Shown: positions 1-9,065, counted from the first letter of the stretch. The stretch is DNA of 64,000 nucleotides from CBDCYN01 sp965224205 (GCA_965224205.1 CBDCYN010000016.1:1-64000), one strand, 5' to 3'. A program made the numbers and translations. Notes: generated from the letters alone by a model not told the origin.

Positions 1-351
1 AGCGAACTTTTCAGCGTTGGTGTGGTTGATGTCATCGACGATCGCGGTGACGGTCACCTGGCTGTTGATCTTGGCGATCTTGCGCTTGGCGGCCTCGGCT
101 TTGGGGATCGCGTCGGTCACGTCGTCTTCATCGAACAGCACCTGCCGCTGGAGGTTGGTCAGCTCGATGTAGTCGCGGTCGACGATGACCAGGTGCCCCA
201 CCCCGGCGCGAGCGAGCATATTGGCGATCACCGTCCCCAACGCACCGCAACCGACGATGAACGCCTTCGAGCCCAGAAGCCTGCGCTGCCCCTGTTCCCC
301 AAACCCGGGCAGCAGCATCTGTCGGTGATATCGAGCCAAGTCCTCGGTCAT
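1..351 (-). CDS. ThiF/MoeB/HesA-family E1-like adenylyltransferase (3' end outside window)
   Basis: Only the first 117 residues are in the window. The N-terminus has the family's usual opening (RYHRQMLLPGFG near residue 7), then a nucleotide-binding glycine motif GCGALG around residues 34-39 and the acidic stretch VDRDYIELTNLQRQ near residue 56. Enzymes of this family adenylate the C-terminus of a ubiquitin-like sulphur carrier (ThiS or MoaD) for thiamine or molybdopterin synthesis. Which one cannot be decided from this fragment. I chose the ATG at 351 because GAGGAA lies about 9 bases upstream and the family normally begins shortly before RYxRQ; in-frame ATGs at 360 and 393 are alternatives. 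It lies downstream of dapB, separated by a 300-base repeat-bearing gap. Confidence 0.8.
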   Translation of the reverse strand, partial: MTEDLARYHRQMLLPGFGEQGQRRLLGSKAFIVGCGALGTVIANMLARAGVGHLVIVDRDYIELTNLQRQVLFDEDDVTDAIPKAEAAKRKIAKINSQVTVTAIVDDINHTNAEKFA

Positions 352-428
352 GGTTGCCATTTCCTCGATCCCAACGCCGTGTCCTTTAGTCATTCTAGCG
401 TCGATGGTTCACCGTTTAACCGCTTCCA

Positions 429-502
429 ACGAGCCGCGACCGTGAGGGAGCGGTCCGGACACCAACCGGTCGATCGACCACTCCCTCACGGTCGCGGCTC
501 GT
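429..502. repeat. Inverted repeat, GAGCCGCGACCGTGAGGGAG family
   Basis: Two perfect 22-base arms (429-450 and 481-502) flank a 30-base spacer. The core GAGCCGCGACCGTGAGGGAG recurs as single, slightly changed copies at 32699-32720 and 36159-36174. It lies in the non-coding gap between dapB and the ThiF-like gene. RNA from either strand could form a long hairpin. I cannot tell whether it acts as a terminator or is a mobile palindrome. Confidence 0.85.
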
Positions 503-531
503 AATGATCTACTTCTCCTAGCACGCCGTCG

Positions 532-613
532 GGTGGCACTGGCTGCTTGTCAGCCAGTGTAATCACCAGAGAGCTAAGGTATTCGCACTGGCTGACAAGC
601 AGCCAGTGCCACC
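532..613. repeat. Nested palindromic repeat element
   Basis: Arms 532-559 and 586-613 are perfect 28-base reverse complements around a 26-base loop. Each arm is itself near-palindromic (CACTGGCT ... AGCCAGTG), so the element can fold as one long stem or as a cruciform of two small hairpins. A diverged copy with the same 26-base loop length lies at 59483-59562. Together with the repeat at 429-502 it fills the 300-base gap 352-651, in which I see no gene. Confidence 0.85.
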
Positions 614-651
614 TCCAAGACCGCAATACCGCGTTTCCGACACGCGCACGT

Positions 652-1446
652 CTACCCCCCCAGCACGTCGGCCATACGGTACCGCCCGTTGGCCCGCCCG
701 ACCAGCCATTGGGCGGCTCTTAGCGCCCCACGGGCGAAGATGTCCCGGTCGGTGGCGATGTGCGATAGCTCCAACCGCTCGCCCTGGCTGGCATAATACA
801 CCGTGTGCTCCCCTACCACGTCGCCCAGGCGCAACGCGTGGATCCCGATCTGGCCGCGATGGCGGACCCGGTCCTTGCCGTAGTAGCCCTCGATCACGTC
901 CTGGTCGAGGCGCTTGCCCGTCGCCTCGCAGATCGCCTCCGCCAACCCCAGCGCGGTCCCCGACGGGGCGTCCTTCTTGTGATGGTGGTGGCTCTCGGTG
1001 ATCTCGATGTCGTAGTCGTCGCCCAGCCGCTTGGCTGCCTCGGCCACGAGCATCAACAATAAATTAACCCCCAGGCTCATATTCGGGGCTTGCAACACCG
1101 GGATCGACGCCGCGGCGCGGTCGATCGCCGCGTGGTCGTCTCGGGTCAGCCCGGTCGTGCCGATGACCAGGGCCACCTTCTGTTGCACGCACACCTCCAG
1201 GATGTGCCGTGTCCCAGCGGGGAGGCTAAAGTCGATGACCGCGTCACATCGGGCAGCGAGCGTGGTGTCGAGCGTAAGTGGAGCGGCCGTCTTGACTCCG
1301 TAGAGCCCGCCCACATCCTGACCCAGGGCCGAGTGCCCGGCGCGTTCAATCGCCGCGACGAGCTGTAACGCGTCGTTTTCACCGATCAGAGACATGAGCC
1401 GCTGGCCCATACGTCCCGCGGCGCCGTGGATCGCGATTTTTGTCAT
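652..1446 (-). CDS. dapB: 4-hydroxy-tetrahydrodipicolinate reductase
   Basis: The 264-residue product has the size and all hallmarks of DapB, which reduces the dihydrodipicolinate precursor with NAD(P)H in the diaminopimelate/lysine pathway in the cytoplasm. The N-terminal Rossmann motif GAAGRMGQ (residues 9-16) binds the cofactor. The catalytic signature ESHHHHKKDAPSGTA lies around residues 151-165, and GTTGL lies near residue 96. The ATG at 1446 gives the standard N-terminus. Just upstream on the same strand is a TfoX-like gene (85-base gap); downstream is the repeat-bearing gap. No frameshift or missing residue was noticed. Confidence 0.96.
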   Translation of the reverse strand: MTKIAIHGAAGRMGQRLMSLIGENDALQLVAAIERAGHSALGQDVGGLYGVKTAAPLTLDTTLAARCDAVIDFSLPAGTRHILEVCVQQKVALVIGTTGLTRDDHAAIDRAAASIPVLQAPNMSLGVNLLLMLVAEAAKRLGDDYDIEITESHHHHKKDAPSGTALGLAEAICEATGKRLDQDVIEGYYGKDRVRHRGQIGIHALRLGDVVGEHTVYYASQGERLELSHIATDRDIFARGALRAAQWLVGRANGRYRMADVLGG

Positions 1447-1531
1447 AAATGAACTCGTGCCGTCGTCTTGTTGAAACCGTAACGGATTCAGCTGCCTTGC
1501 GGTCGCGGATCGTTACCTTGCCATACGGTAC

Positions 1532-1864
1532 CTATTGTTTCTTAGGCAACGTGGATACGAACTCGATCGCCCGGTTGATCCACTTCGTCAACGACGCGTC
1601 GTCTTTCATCCCGTCGGGGCTGACCATCACCCAACCCTTCATCGGCCGGCCGGTGATGTCGAACGGCCGCACATGCGGCTGCTCCAGGGCTTGCTGCCCT
1701 TGCTGCGGCCCCAGCCTCAGCACCAAGTCTTCCTTGTGCACCCCGAAGCACATGTTGCCGTGGAACAGAAACGCGACCCCGCCGAACATCTCCTTTTCCA
1801 CAAAACCCTCACGCCGCAAAACGACCTTACGGATCCGACCGGTAAGTTGTTCATCGTACGGCAT
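1532..1864 (-). CDS. TfoX N-terminal domain protein
   Basis: A small protein of 110 residues that matches the TfoX/Sxy N-terminal domain: the EMFGGVAFLFHGNMCFGV region near residue 26 is the family signature (KMFGG...). In gamma-proteobacteria TfoX is a competence regulator, but stand-alone copies are widespread and of unknown role. The ATG at 1864 is preferred over the GTG two codons upstream. It lies between ilvD and dapB on the same strand with short gaps, so co-transcription is possible. Function is not established here. Confidence 0.75.
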   Translation of the reverse strand: MPYDEQLTGRIRKVVLRREGFVEKEMFGGVAFLFHGNMCFGVHKEDLVLRLGPQQGQQALEQPHVRPFDITGRPMKGWVMVSPDGMKDDASLTKWINRAIEFVSTLPKKQ

Positions 1865-1950
1865 GGCCACACCGAGGGTTTGTTAGAGAGCTTAGATCGG
1901 ATGCCGATGACACCCCAATCGGAATCGGTTTTCCCATCCAGCCCTCCCCG

Positions 1951-3640
1951 TCACCCATCCGTCACGCAACCCTCCGACGCGTTGCCGACCTGCTTGATGT
2001 ACTTATAAAGCGTCCCGCACGTCGCCTTCAGCGGTGGAGGGGTCCACTCGCTGCGGCGGGCTTCGAGCTGCTCGTCCGATAGGTCGACGTGGATCAGGTT
2101 CCGCGTCGCGTCGATCGTGATCGTGTCCCCGTCGCGCACCAGGGCGACCGGCCCGCCGTCCTGGGCTTCGGGGGTGATGTGGCCGACGATGAACCCGTGC
2201 GAGCCGCCCGAGAACCGGCCGTCGGTCATCAACGCCACGTCCTGGCCCAGCCCGGCGCCCATGATCGCGGAGGTGGGCGTGAGCATCTCGGGCATCCCGG
2301 GTCCGCCCTTGGGCCCTTCGTAGCGGATGATCACCACGTCGCCCTTGGTGATCTTGCCCGCCTCGAGCCCCGCGAGCATGTCCTCTTCACAGTCGTAGCA
2401 CCGCGCCGGGCCGGTAAATGAAAGCCCTTCTTTGCCGGTGATCTTCGCCACCGCGCCGAGGGGGGCGAGGTTGCCCTTGAGGATCTGGATATGCCCGGTG
2501 GACTTGACGGGAGCGTCGAACGGTTTGATCACGTCCTGCCCGTCTCGCAGACCCGGCAGGTCGCGCAGGTTTTGCCCGATCGTCTTACCCGTGACCGTCA
2601 CGCAATCGCCGTCGAGCAGCCCCTGATCAAGCAGCAGCTTCATCACGCCCGGGGTCCCGCCAACGTTGTGGAGGTCTTCTTGAACATACTTCCCGCTGGG
2701 CTTCAAGTCGGCCAGCACCGGGACCCGGTCGGCGACCGACTGGAAGTCATCGATCGAAAGTCTCACGCCCACCGCCTTGGCCATCGCGATCAGGTGCAGC
2801 ACCGCGTTGGTCGACCCCCCCCACCGCCATGACCACGACCATCGCGTTCTCGAACGCCTGTCGCGTCATGATGTCCCGCGGCTTGAGGTCGTTTTCGAGT
2901 AATCCACGTATCGCCGGCCCCGCCGCGAGGCATTCTTCAAGTTTCCGCGGGTCTTCAGCAGGGATCGACGAGCTGTACGGCAGGCTCATGCCCAATGCCT
3001 CAATGGCGCTGGCCATGGTGTTGGCGGTGTACATCCCCCCGCACGCCCCGGCCCCGGGGCAGCTGGTTCGCACGATGTCGCGGCGGGTGTCTTCGTCGAT
3101 CTTGCCGGTGATGAACTGCCCGTACGACTGGAACGCTGAGACGATGTCCACCGCCTCGTTGTTGAGACTCGGGCAGTGCCCGGCTCGGATCGTGCCGCCG
3201 TAGATCATCAGCGCCGGGCGGTTGAGCCGGCCCATCGCGATCACGCACCCGGGCATGTTCTTGTCGCAGCCGGGGATCGACACGTTCGCGTCGTACCACT
3301 GGGCGCTCATCACGGTCTCGATCGAGTCGGCGATCAGGTCGCGGGACTGCAACGAGTAGCTCATCCCCTCCGTGCCCATCGAGATCCCGTCGGACACCCC
3401 GATCGTGTTGAACCGCATCCCGACCAGCCCGGCGGCGGTCATGCCCTGTTTGACCTTCGCGGCCAGGTCGTTGAGGTGCATGTTGCACGTATTGCCCTCG
3501 TACCACATGGACGAGATCCCCACCTGCGGCTTGTGCATGTCTTCATCGGTCAAGCCGGTCCCATAGAGCATCGCCTGCGAGGCGCCCTGGGAGGGGCGCT
3601 CGGTGATCCTGCTGGAAAACTTGTTGAGCTTCGTCGCCAT
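1951..3640 (-). pseudogene. ilvD: Dihydroxy-acid dehydratase, interrupted by a single-base frameshift
   Basis: IlvD dehydrates 2,3-dihydroxy-3-methylbutanoate/pentanoate in valine and isoleucine synthesis, using an iron-sulphur cluster. The 5' part (3640 to about 2815) carries GNTCNMHL, CDKNMPGC and CPGAGACGG; three well-placed cysteines suggest the [2Fe-2S] type. The 3' part (about 2815 to 1951) carries GPKGGPGMPEM and DGRFSGG. The frames switch at a run of eight C (2815-2822 on the plus strand): with seven, the protein reads on through AVGGSTNAV as in the family. Corrected length would be 562 residues, the normal size. Nothing else in the gene is decayed, so a homopolymer sequencing or assembly error is more likely than a true pseudogene. 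Confidence 0.93.
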
Positions 3641-3747
3641 CGATCATCTCCGTGTCACGGGTATAGTCGCGCTATTCTACAGGAATAGGCTGTTGGGGGC
3701 GGAGGGTGTGATGGGTTTCTAGCGCTAACGATCGAAACGTTTTCTCA

Positions 3748-4266
3748 TCATGTGGGCGAGGATGCGCGGTCCAACGCGACGAGTCGCAGGGTCAGAGAAA
3801 CGACGAAGTATGTCACCGCCGCTAGACCCAGGCCGATCGTCACCCCCCCGAGGGTCCACTCGATAAGCACCGACCCCATAAGGTGGCCGTACCCCGCGAC
3901 CGTCGGGTCGTAGCTGCTTAGCTGCGGCATCTGCCCGCGCCGCAGCCAATGCCCGGTGGCGATGGCGGCCATGACGAGCAACGGCCCGACCGGCGGGGTC
4001 GAGACATGCGAACCGGCGACGACCGATAGCGGGTGTAGCCGCAACCACCGGGCGGTGACCAGGCTCAACGCGGTCTGTACCCCGTAGACAGGGAGGTTGG
4101 CGATAAACACCCCCACCGCGAACCCCGCGGCGAAACGCTGACGACCCACGTGATGGTCACGGACTTCCCGCCAGGCGCGCAAGGGGCTGACCCAGTCAAG
4201 AAAACGCTGTCCTGGATTCTTCCGCCGGGAGATTTGAGAACATGTTTGGGGGGTGATGATAGACAT
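3748..4266 (-). CDS. DUF2062 membrane protein
   Basis: A product of about 172 residues with the DUF2062 signature GFAVGVFIANLPVYGVQT near residue 43 and two to three further hydrophobic segments, one glycine-rich near the C-terminus (LGGVTIGLGLAAVTYFVV). DUF2062 proteins are small inner-membrane proteins of unknown role, sometimes beside glycosyltransferases. The ATG at 4266 is taken as the start; an in-frame TTG at 4308 would add 14 residues. It ends about 100 bases before the ilvD start region and lies downstream of the ankyrin lipoprotein on the same strand. Confidence 0.75.
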   Translation of the reverse strand: MSIITPQTCSQISRRKNPGQRFLDWVSPLRAWREVRDHHVGRQRFAAGFAVGVFIANLPVYGVQTALSLVTARWLRLHPLSVVAGSHVSTPPVGPLLVMAAIATGHWLRRGQMPQLSSYDPTVAGYGHLMGSVLIEWTLGGVTIGLGLAAVTYFVVSLTLRLVALDRASSPT

Positions 4267-4311
4267 CCGAAAACGGTATTCACTATTAAGGAGGCTACCC
4301 GTCGACAAAAA

Positions 4312-5400
4312 CTATTTTTTCTTATATTCAGGAACAGACTCGCAGGACTGTATATCCTGAATCCCGGTTGATGCCGGAATCAGTCTCATTCTAGGCCTAT
4401 TACTACCTCGCCAGAAGGAATTATTGGGAGTAAGATCTACAAAGTGAACTTTTCCTGGCTCTGCAATGACGGTCCGCGTGGTTTCCGCTTTAGCAACTAC
4501 AGAGCTACCTATGAGAGCGCCCGCAGCCGCCGCGCCACCAACTATTGGCCCCCCCACTAAGCCGGCCCCTAACCCACTTCCCATGCTTGAAGCAATAGCG
4601 TCTCCCGCTTCATAACGTATGTGCGTTCTTATAATTAGGGTTCGTGGCTTCGTCTTGTATGCGAAATATCCACCTCTAGACAAATCTACTATGCGCTTGT
4701 TATTCGCATAAATGACAAAAGGCAAAGCAGAATCTGGAGATGTTTCCTTACGGTAGAACAATACTAGCGTCTCGTTGTCGGACAGGGAGCCTAATTGAGA
4801 CCTCGATGACGACGGTAATTCCGAAGTTAATTCTACTGGTCGAACACCCTTGGGGGCCACGCCAGCGCCGTGCTTTCTCAATAAACGAACGATCAATGTG
4901 TTGTGATCGTCTTTCGCATACCGAAGTGGATTCTCGCCGTCGTCATCGACCGCCTCGAGATCAGCCCCCGCTTCAATCAACATTTCACAGATTTTATAAC
5001 CGCCGTTACCCGCCGCGTACATGAGCGGCGTCGCGTCGTCTTCATCGCGTGCATCGATGTTGGCCCCGCGTTCAATCAGGACCTTGGCGGATTCGTCCAT
5101 CCCATCATCAGCGGCGTAATGCAACGGGGTCTCGTCGTCGTCATCAACGGCGTTGATATCGGCTCCGTTATCCAGGAGGAAATGGATCGCTGCGGTGTTG
5201 TTAAGCAAGACGGACTCGTGCAGCGGGGTGCACTCATCGTCATTCCAGCCGTTGATATCTGCGCCCGAGGCCTTGATCCTTTCCACATCGACGTCTTCCA
5301 TGCTGCCCGAGGTCACCACCTCAAACCACGGATTCGCGCACCCCGCTAAGCCAACCACACACAACACCCCCAAAGCGGCAATGGATCGCAATGTTTGCAT
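4312..5400 (-). CDS. Ankyrin-repeat lipoprotein with C-terminal DUF2846-like domain
   Basis: The 362-residue product starts with a signal peptide and lipobox LAGC, so it should be lipidated and face the periplasm or outer membrane. Residues about 40-180 hold four to five ankyrin repeats (TPLHESV, TPLHYAA, TPLMYAA, NPLRYAK) whose loops are unusually rich in aspartate. The C-terminal half (about 200-360) resembles DUF2846: VLFYRKE, then GGYFAYKTKPRTLIIRTH, plus a glycine-rich hydrophobic stretch near residue 275. The 3' half of the gene is clearly lower in GC than the 5' half and its neighbours. Ankyrin repeats bind proteins; no partner can be named. Confidence 0.75.
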   Translation of the reverse strand: MQTLRSIAALGVLCVVGLAGCANPWFEVVTSGSMEDVDVERIKASGADINGWNDDECTPLHESVLLNNTAAIHFLLDNGADINAVDDDDETPLHYAADDGMDESAKVLIERGANIDARDEDDATPLMYAAGNGGYKICEMLIEAGADLEAVDDDGENPLRYAKDDHNTLIVRLLRKHGAGVAPKGVRPVELTSELPSSSRSQLGSLSDNETLVLFYRKETSPDSALPFVIYANNKRIVDLSRGGYFAYKTKPRTLIIRTHIRYEAGDAIASSMGSGLGAGLVGGPIVGGAAAAGALIGSSVVAKAETTRTVIAEPGKVHFVDLTPNNSFWRGSNRPRMRLIPASTGIQDIQSCESVPEYKKK

Positions 5401-5607
5401 AGTCGTACTCCTTTCCTAGTGAAGCGATGGAGAAAGGATTATACCGTCTTTTCGACGGTTCCCGAAACGATTTTACGCTTGCGTGGCTGGGCACATCTCG
5501 GATATTTCTCTGTGTCCGCTGCATCGGTGTAACATAACGGCGGTCCGACGCCGTGTTTTCCCGCCAAGACACGACACCGTTCCCGGCCCCGCACAAGGAA
5601 CTGCCCG

Positions 5608-7116
5608 ATGCCGCCGAGTTTTGATCAGATCACGCTCCTGGCGTTGCTTGACGCTAGCGCCGCGATCAACAGCCAACTCGACGCCCAGCAGGTGTTCGAG
5701 CGGATCGCCGAGCACGCCGCGTCGGTGCTCAACGCCGAGGGCGCGAGCGTGATCCTCTACGACGCGGCGAAGCAGGAGCTCGAGTTCCACGCGGTGGTGG
5801 GCCCGACCGCCAGCGGGCTGATCGGCCAGCGGTTCGATGCGCACCTGGGGATCGCGGGCCAGACGATCAAGACCGGCCGGCCGGTGCGGATCGAGAACGT
5901 GCGCGACAACCGCAACTTCTTCCCCGGGATCGACGCGCGAACGGGTTCGCACACCAGCAGCATCATGGCGGCGCCGCTGTCACGACACGACCAGATCCTG
6001 GGCGTGGTCGAGGTGATCAACCCCCGGGACCGCCAGCGGTTCAACGACCGTGACCTGGACCTGCTGGCGCTGTTCGCGAACCTGGCGACCGCCGCGGCGT
6101 CCAACGCCCAGGCGTACGACCGGGTGATCAAGGAGAACAAGCGGCTCAAAGCCGGCGGCGCCGCACCGCGGATCATCGGCCAGTCCCCGGCGTTCGAGCA
6201 GATGCAGAAGATGTGCCAGAAGGTGGCCGCGACGAACGTCACCGTCCTGCTGTGCGGGGAGACCGGCACCGGCAAGGAGATGGCCGCGCGGTCTGTCCAC
6301 GACGCCAGCCCCCGCAAGGACGAGCCGTTTATCGCGATCAACTGCGCAGCCCTGCCCGAGTCACTACTCGAAAGCGAGCTGTTCGGGCACGAGAAAGGGG
6401 CGTTTACCGGGGCGGTCGAGCAGCGGGTGGGCCGGTTCGAGCTGGCCGACGGGGGGACGCTTTTCCTCGACGAGATCGGGGAGACGAGCCTGTCGATCCA
6501 GGCGAAGCTGCTTCGGGTGTTGCAGGAGCGGGAGTTCAACCGGGTCGGGGGTGTGGAGACGATCGCGTGCAACGTCCGTATCATCGCGGCCACGAACCGG
6601 GATCTGAAGGCCGAGATCGAGGCGGGTCGGTTCCGTGAGGACTTGTATTACCGGCTCAATGTGTTCCCGATCCGCACCCCGCCGCTGCGTGAGCGGGTCG
6701 AGGACATCCCGCTGCTGGTCAACTACTTCGTGCAGAGCGTGGCCCCGGAAATGGGGATCAAGCCGCCGACCGTCGGCGACGAGGCGATGGCCTGCATGCT
6801 GCGTTACCGCTGGCCGGGCAATATCCGCGAGCTGCGCAACGTGGTCGAGCGGTGCATGCTGCTGGCCGACGGGCAGGTCGAGGTGGGTATTTTGCCCCCG
6901 GAGATCGCGTCGGACACGGTGGTGGTGGATGAGGATCAACCCGACGCGGGCGCGTCGTCCGGCTCCAAACTCGATGAGCAGGAGCGGGCGATGATCCTCC
7001 GGGCTTTGAACGAATCGAATTGGAACCAGTCCCGCGCGGCGCGGGAGCTGAATATCAGCCGCGACCACCTGCGCTACCGGGTCAAGAAGTACAACCTCCA
7101 GAGGCCCGGGCGGTGA
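5608..7116 (+). CDS. Sigma-54-dependent transcriptional activator with GAF sensor domain
   Basis: The 502-residue protein has three parts: an N-terminal GAF domain (about 15-165), a central AAA+ sigma-54 interaction domain (about 185-410), and a C-terminal Fis-type helix-turn-helix (about 455-497). The central domain has Walker A GETGTGKE, the sigma-54 contact loop GAFTGA, Walker B LFLDEIGE and the arginine-finger region YYRLNVFPI. It should bind an upstream site and open sigma-54 promoters in response to a small ligand or redox signal sensed by GAF. AAGGA lies 8 bases before the ATG. It stands alone, so its target is not evident from context. Confidence 0.93.
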   Translation: MPPSFDQITLLALLDASAAINSQLDAQQVFERIAEHAASVLNAEGASVILYDAAKQELEFHAVVGPTASGLIGQRFDAHLGIAGQTIKTGRPVRIENVRDNRNFFPGIDARTGSHTSSIMAAPLSRHDQILGVVEVINPRDRQRFNDRDLDLLALFANLATAAASNAQAYDRVIKENKRLKAGGAAPRIIGQSPAFEQMQKMCQKVAATNVTVLLCGETGTGKEMAARSVHDASPRKDEPFIAINCAALPESLLESELFGHEKGAFTGAVEQRVGRFELADGGTLFLDEIGETSLSIQAKLLRVLQEREFNRVGGVETIACNVRIIAATNRDLKAEIEAGRFREDLYYRLNVFPIRTPPLRERVEDIPLLVNYFVQSVAPEMGIKPPTVGDEAMACMLRYRWPGNIRELRNVVERCMLLADGQVEVGILPPEIASDTVVVDEDQPDAGASSGSKLDEQERAMILRALNESNWNQSRAARELNISRDHLRYRVKKYNLQRPGR

Positions 7117-7326
7117 TAGCGGGCAGGATTTGTGGTATCCGGGTCGTAGAAGCCGTAAACCATGGCAGCAGCGGGAATGGGCCTTGCGTCGCGATGGATT
7201 TATGGTTTTGGTATCCTAGAATCCCAAAGTCGCTGCTGTTTTGGGCCTGCCTGCAGTGTGCTGCGACAAGGCTCATGATCTTAATAATCGGTGTCTGGCT
7301 GCCGACATAGACGAATAGAGCGAGCC

Positions 7327-7548
7327 ATGATGATGCAATCGTTCTTAGTCCACGGGCTGATGATGACCGCTTTGGGGTATCTGATCTGGATGATCGCCGG
7401 GGTGAGAGGCCATAATAAGAAGTCAAGTGGCTGTGGGCCGTGCTCGGGCTGTGAGCCTCGGGTTCCAGACGATAGCCAGGCGGGTGCATCGATCCCGTTT
7501 GTGGCGTTGAACGTTTCTCAGCAAAAGCGACCCACTGAATTATCATGA
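7327..7548 (+). CDS. Small single-span membrane protein with a cysteine cluster
   Basis: A 73-residue reading frame starting at a run of three ATG codons. It has one hydrophobic segment (about residues 6-28, LMMTALGYLIWMIAGV) followed by a basic stretch and the cysteine cluster CGPCSGC near residue 39. The arrangement resembles FeoB-associated cysteine-rich membrane proteins, but no feoB is nearby, so this is only a resemblance. The ribosome-binding site is weak. The opposite strand also has an open frame here, but its composition is not protein-like. Confidence 0.4.
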   Translation: MMMQSFLVHGLMMTALGYLIWMIAGVRGHNKKSSGCGPCSGCEPRVPDDSQAGASIPFVALNVSQQKRPTELS

Positions 7549-7746
7549 GTCCCCACGCAAAGAAATTCCCAGGTCGGGTTGTACCTATCATTCGAGCGTG
7601 TCCGGGAATCGGACTGTGCTACGAGAGGCGATGGTTCCCTAACGATCGCGGTTCGATGTAGGGGTTCGCCGCCACGCTTTGGGACCAGCCCGACACCGAT
7701 CTGTTGGCCGCCAAGGTTAGTTATATGAAAGGAGATGTCTCGCCCC

Positions 7747-8598
7747 ATGGAAATACCCGCCTCGCTGATACTTTTTGATGTCGATGGGACTTTACTAAAG
7801 ACAGGTGGAGCGGGGATGCGGGCGATGAAGAGAGTGACGAGCCGGTTGTTCGGCAACGATTTTTCGTGGGAAGGGGTGACGGTGTCGGGGCACCTTGACC
7901 CGTTGATCTTCGCGGAATTGGCAGCGTTGAACCAACTCGATGACCCGGGGCGTCACCACGACGTGTTCCGGGATCAATACCTCCAGGAGCTGCGTGCCGA
8001 GCTTGAGTCGGTCGCCCCGGCGGTGGGGCCGGCGAAGCGATCGGCGGCGCTGCCGGGCACGGGGGCCCGCGCGTTGCCGGGGGTGCATGAGGCGCTGACG
8101 ATCTTGCGGGATCGCCGCGATCGAGAGGGGGCTGTGACACTAGGGTTGCTGACCGGCAACTACACCCAGGCGGTGCCGGTCAAGCTCCACGCGGTCGAGG
8201 TCGACCCTAGCTGGTTCGAGGTCACCGCGTTCGGAGACGAAGCGGCCACCCGGGCGGACCTAGTCGCCCTGGCGATGGAGAAGTACGCTCGGATCAAGGG
8301 ACAGCCGATCGAGCCGCAGCGGGTGATCGTCGTGGGCGATACCCCGCGTGATATTCATTGTGCCCACGCCCACGGGTGTGTCGCGTACGCCGTGGCGACC
8401 GGGGCGTATCCCTACGATGATCTGTCGGACGCGGGGGCGGACGTGGTGGTCGAAGACTTGTCCGATCTATCCCCACTGCTGCGGCTGATCGGCCCAAGCC
8501 CCAAACGCAGCCAAGCCTCGACGAGCTCGACCGATGAAGCGGTCATATCCGTCGATGCGCAGAGCGTTGTTTCTGATTGGTTGGCGCGGAATCTGTGA
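7747..8598 (+). CDS. HAD-superfamily hydrolase (phosphoglycolate phosphatase-like)
   Basis: The protein (283 residues) has HAD motif I DVDGTLL near the N-terminus, motif II in LLTGNYT (about residue 138), and motif III/IV GDTPRDIHCAHA (about 198). These enzymes remove phosphate from small metabolites through an aspartyl-phosphate intermediate; the substrate cannot be told. A helical cap sits between motifs I and II, as in the PGP/Gph class. The AAAGGAG just upstream abuts the ATG at 7735, so the ATG at 7747 (12 bases after the Shine-Dalgarno) is the better start. It is monocistronic. Confidence 0.85.
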   Translation: MEIPASLILFDVDGTLLKTGGAGMRAMKRVTSRLFGNDFSWEGVTVSGHLDPLIFAELAALNQLDDPGRHHDVFRDQYLQELRAELESVAPAVGPAKRSAALPGTGARALPGVHEALTILRDRRDREGAVTLGLLTGNYTQAVPVKLHAVEVDPSWFEVTAFGDEAATRADLVALAMEKYARIKGQPIEPQRVIVVGDTPRDIHCAHAHGCVAYAVATGAYPYDDLSDAGADVVVEDLSDLSPLLRLIGPSPKRSQASTSSTDEAVISVDAQSVVSDWLARNL

Positions 8599-8747
8599 CG
8601 CTGTGCCGAAGTGCGAGGTGGTCATCCTGTAGAAGTAAGGAGGATACACCGTCGTCAAAACCGTTGACTATGGGCAATCTGCTCGCAGCTAGGTCGCTTT
8701 CGGAAAGAATCAATCCTTGCCCGTGTTGGGCTGTCACGAGATGTTAG

Positions 8748-8769
8748 ACGCATCGCGTATCAAAACACC
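8748..8769 (-). repeat. Dispersed motif TTGATACGCGATGCGT, copy 1
   Basis: On the minus strand this reads as the same 22 bases found at 56079-56100. The core contains the interrupted palindrome TACGC-GAT-GCGTA, although this copy ends in C instead of the last A. It lies in a gap, about 150 bases after a HAD gene and 640 bases before the WYL regulator. Other copies are at 48454-48470 and, diverged, 62222-62238. Confidence 0.65.
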
Positions 8770-8964
8770 ACGGCGGGGATGTATTGGACACCGAAAATTT
8801 CCCTGCTGTGTACACGAGTCACGTCGTTTCTTCATCCGGGCGGGGTAGATCGACGACTGCATCGTTTCTCGAGGTTGATCCATCGAAGCCGGCCAGGTCG
8901 CAGGTCTACCCTTACGCTTGATGGGCAAGCCACGGAGATTCAGCCGTTGGGTGTTTAGGAAATG

Positions 8965-9065
8965 GGGACCTCTGAATAACCCCTGCCATAGAAGCCCCAA
9001 CCTTTGTCCTATTGTCGCCAAGGCCAATTTTATATGAAGCGCAACTGAGGTTTTTCAGAGGTCCC
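8965..9065. mobile_element. 101-bp MITE-like element with 17-bp terminal inverted repeats
   Basis: The ends GGGACCTCTGAATAACC (8965-8981) and GGTTTTTCAGAGGTCCC (9049-9065) are inverted repeats with one mismatch. A direct repeat AATG flanks both sides (8961-8964 and 9066-9069), as expected of a 4-bp target-site duplication. There is no transposase inside, so it would need one supplied in trans. The ends and 4-bp duplication fit an IS5- or IS1182-like family, which is inference. A lone end of the same type lies at 35937-35951. Confidence 0.75.

Noticed and set aside
2810..2825. Programmed frameshifting in ilvD
   Set aside because: No known case for IlvD; a homopolymer indel explains it more simply, and similar indels occur in the ABC ATPase gene.
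7082..7591. 169-codon minus-strand frame opposite the small Cys protein
   Set aside because: Composition is not protein-like and it runs into the sigma-54 regulator gene.
8734..9027. 97-codon minus-strand frame across the MITE
   Set aside because: It reads through the MITE end and a dispersed motif; no transposase-like sequence is present.
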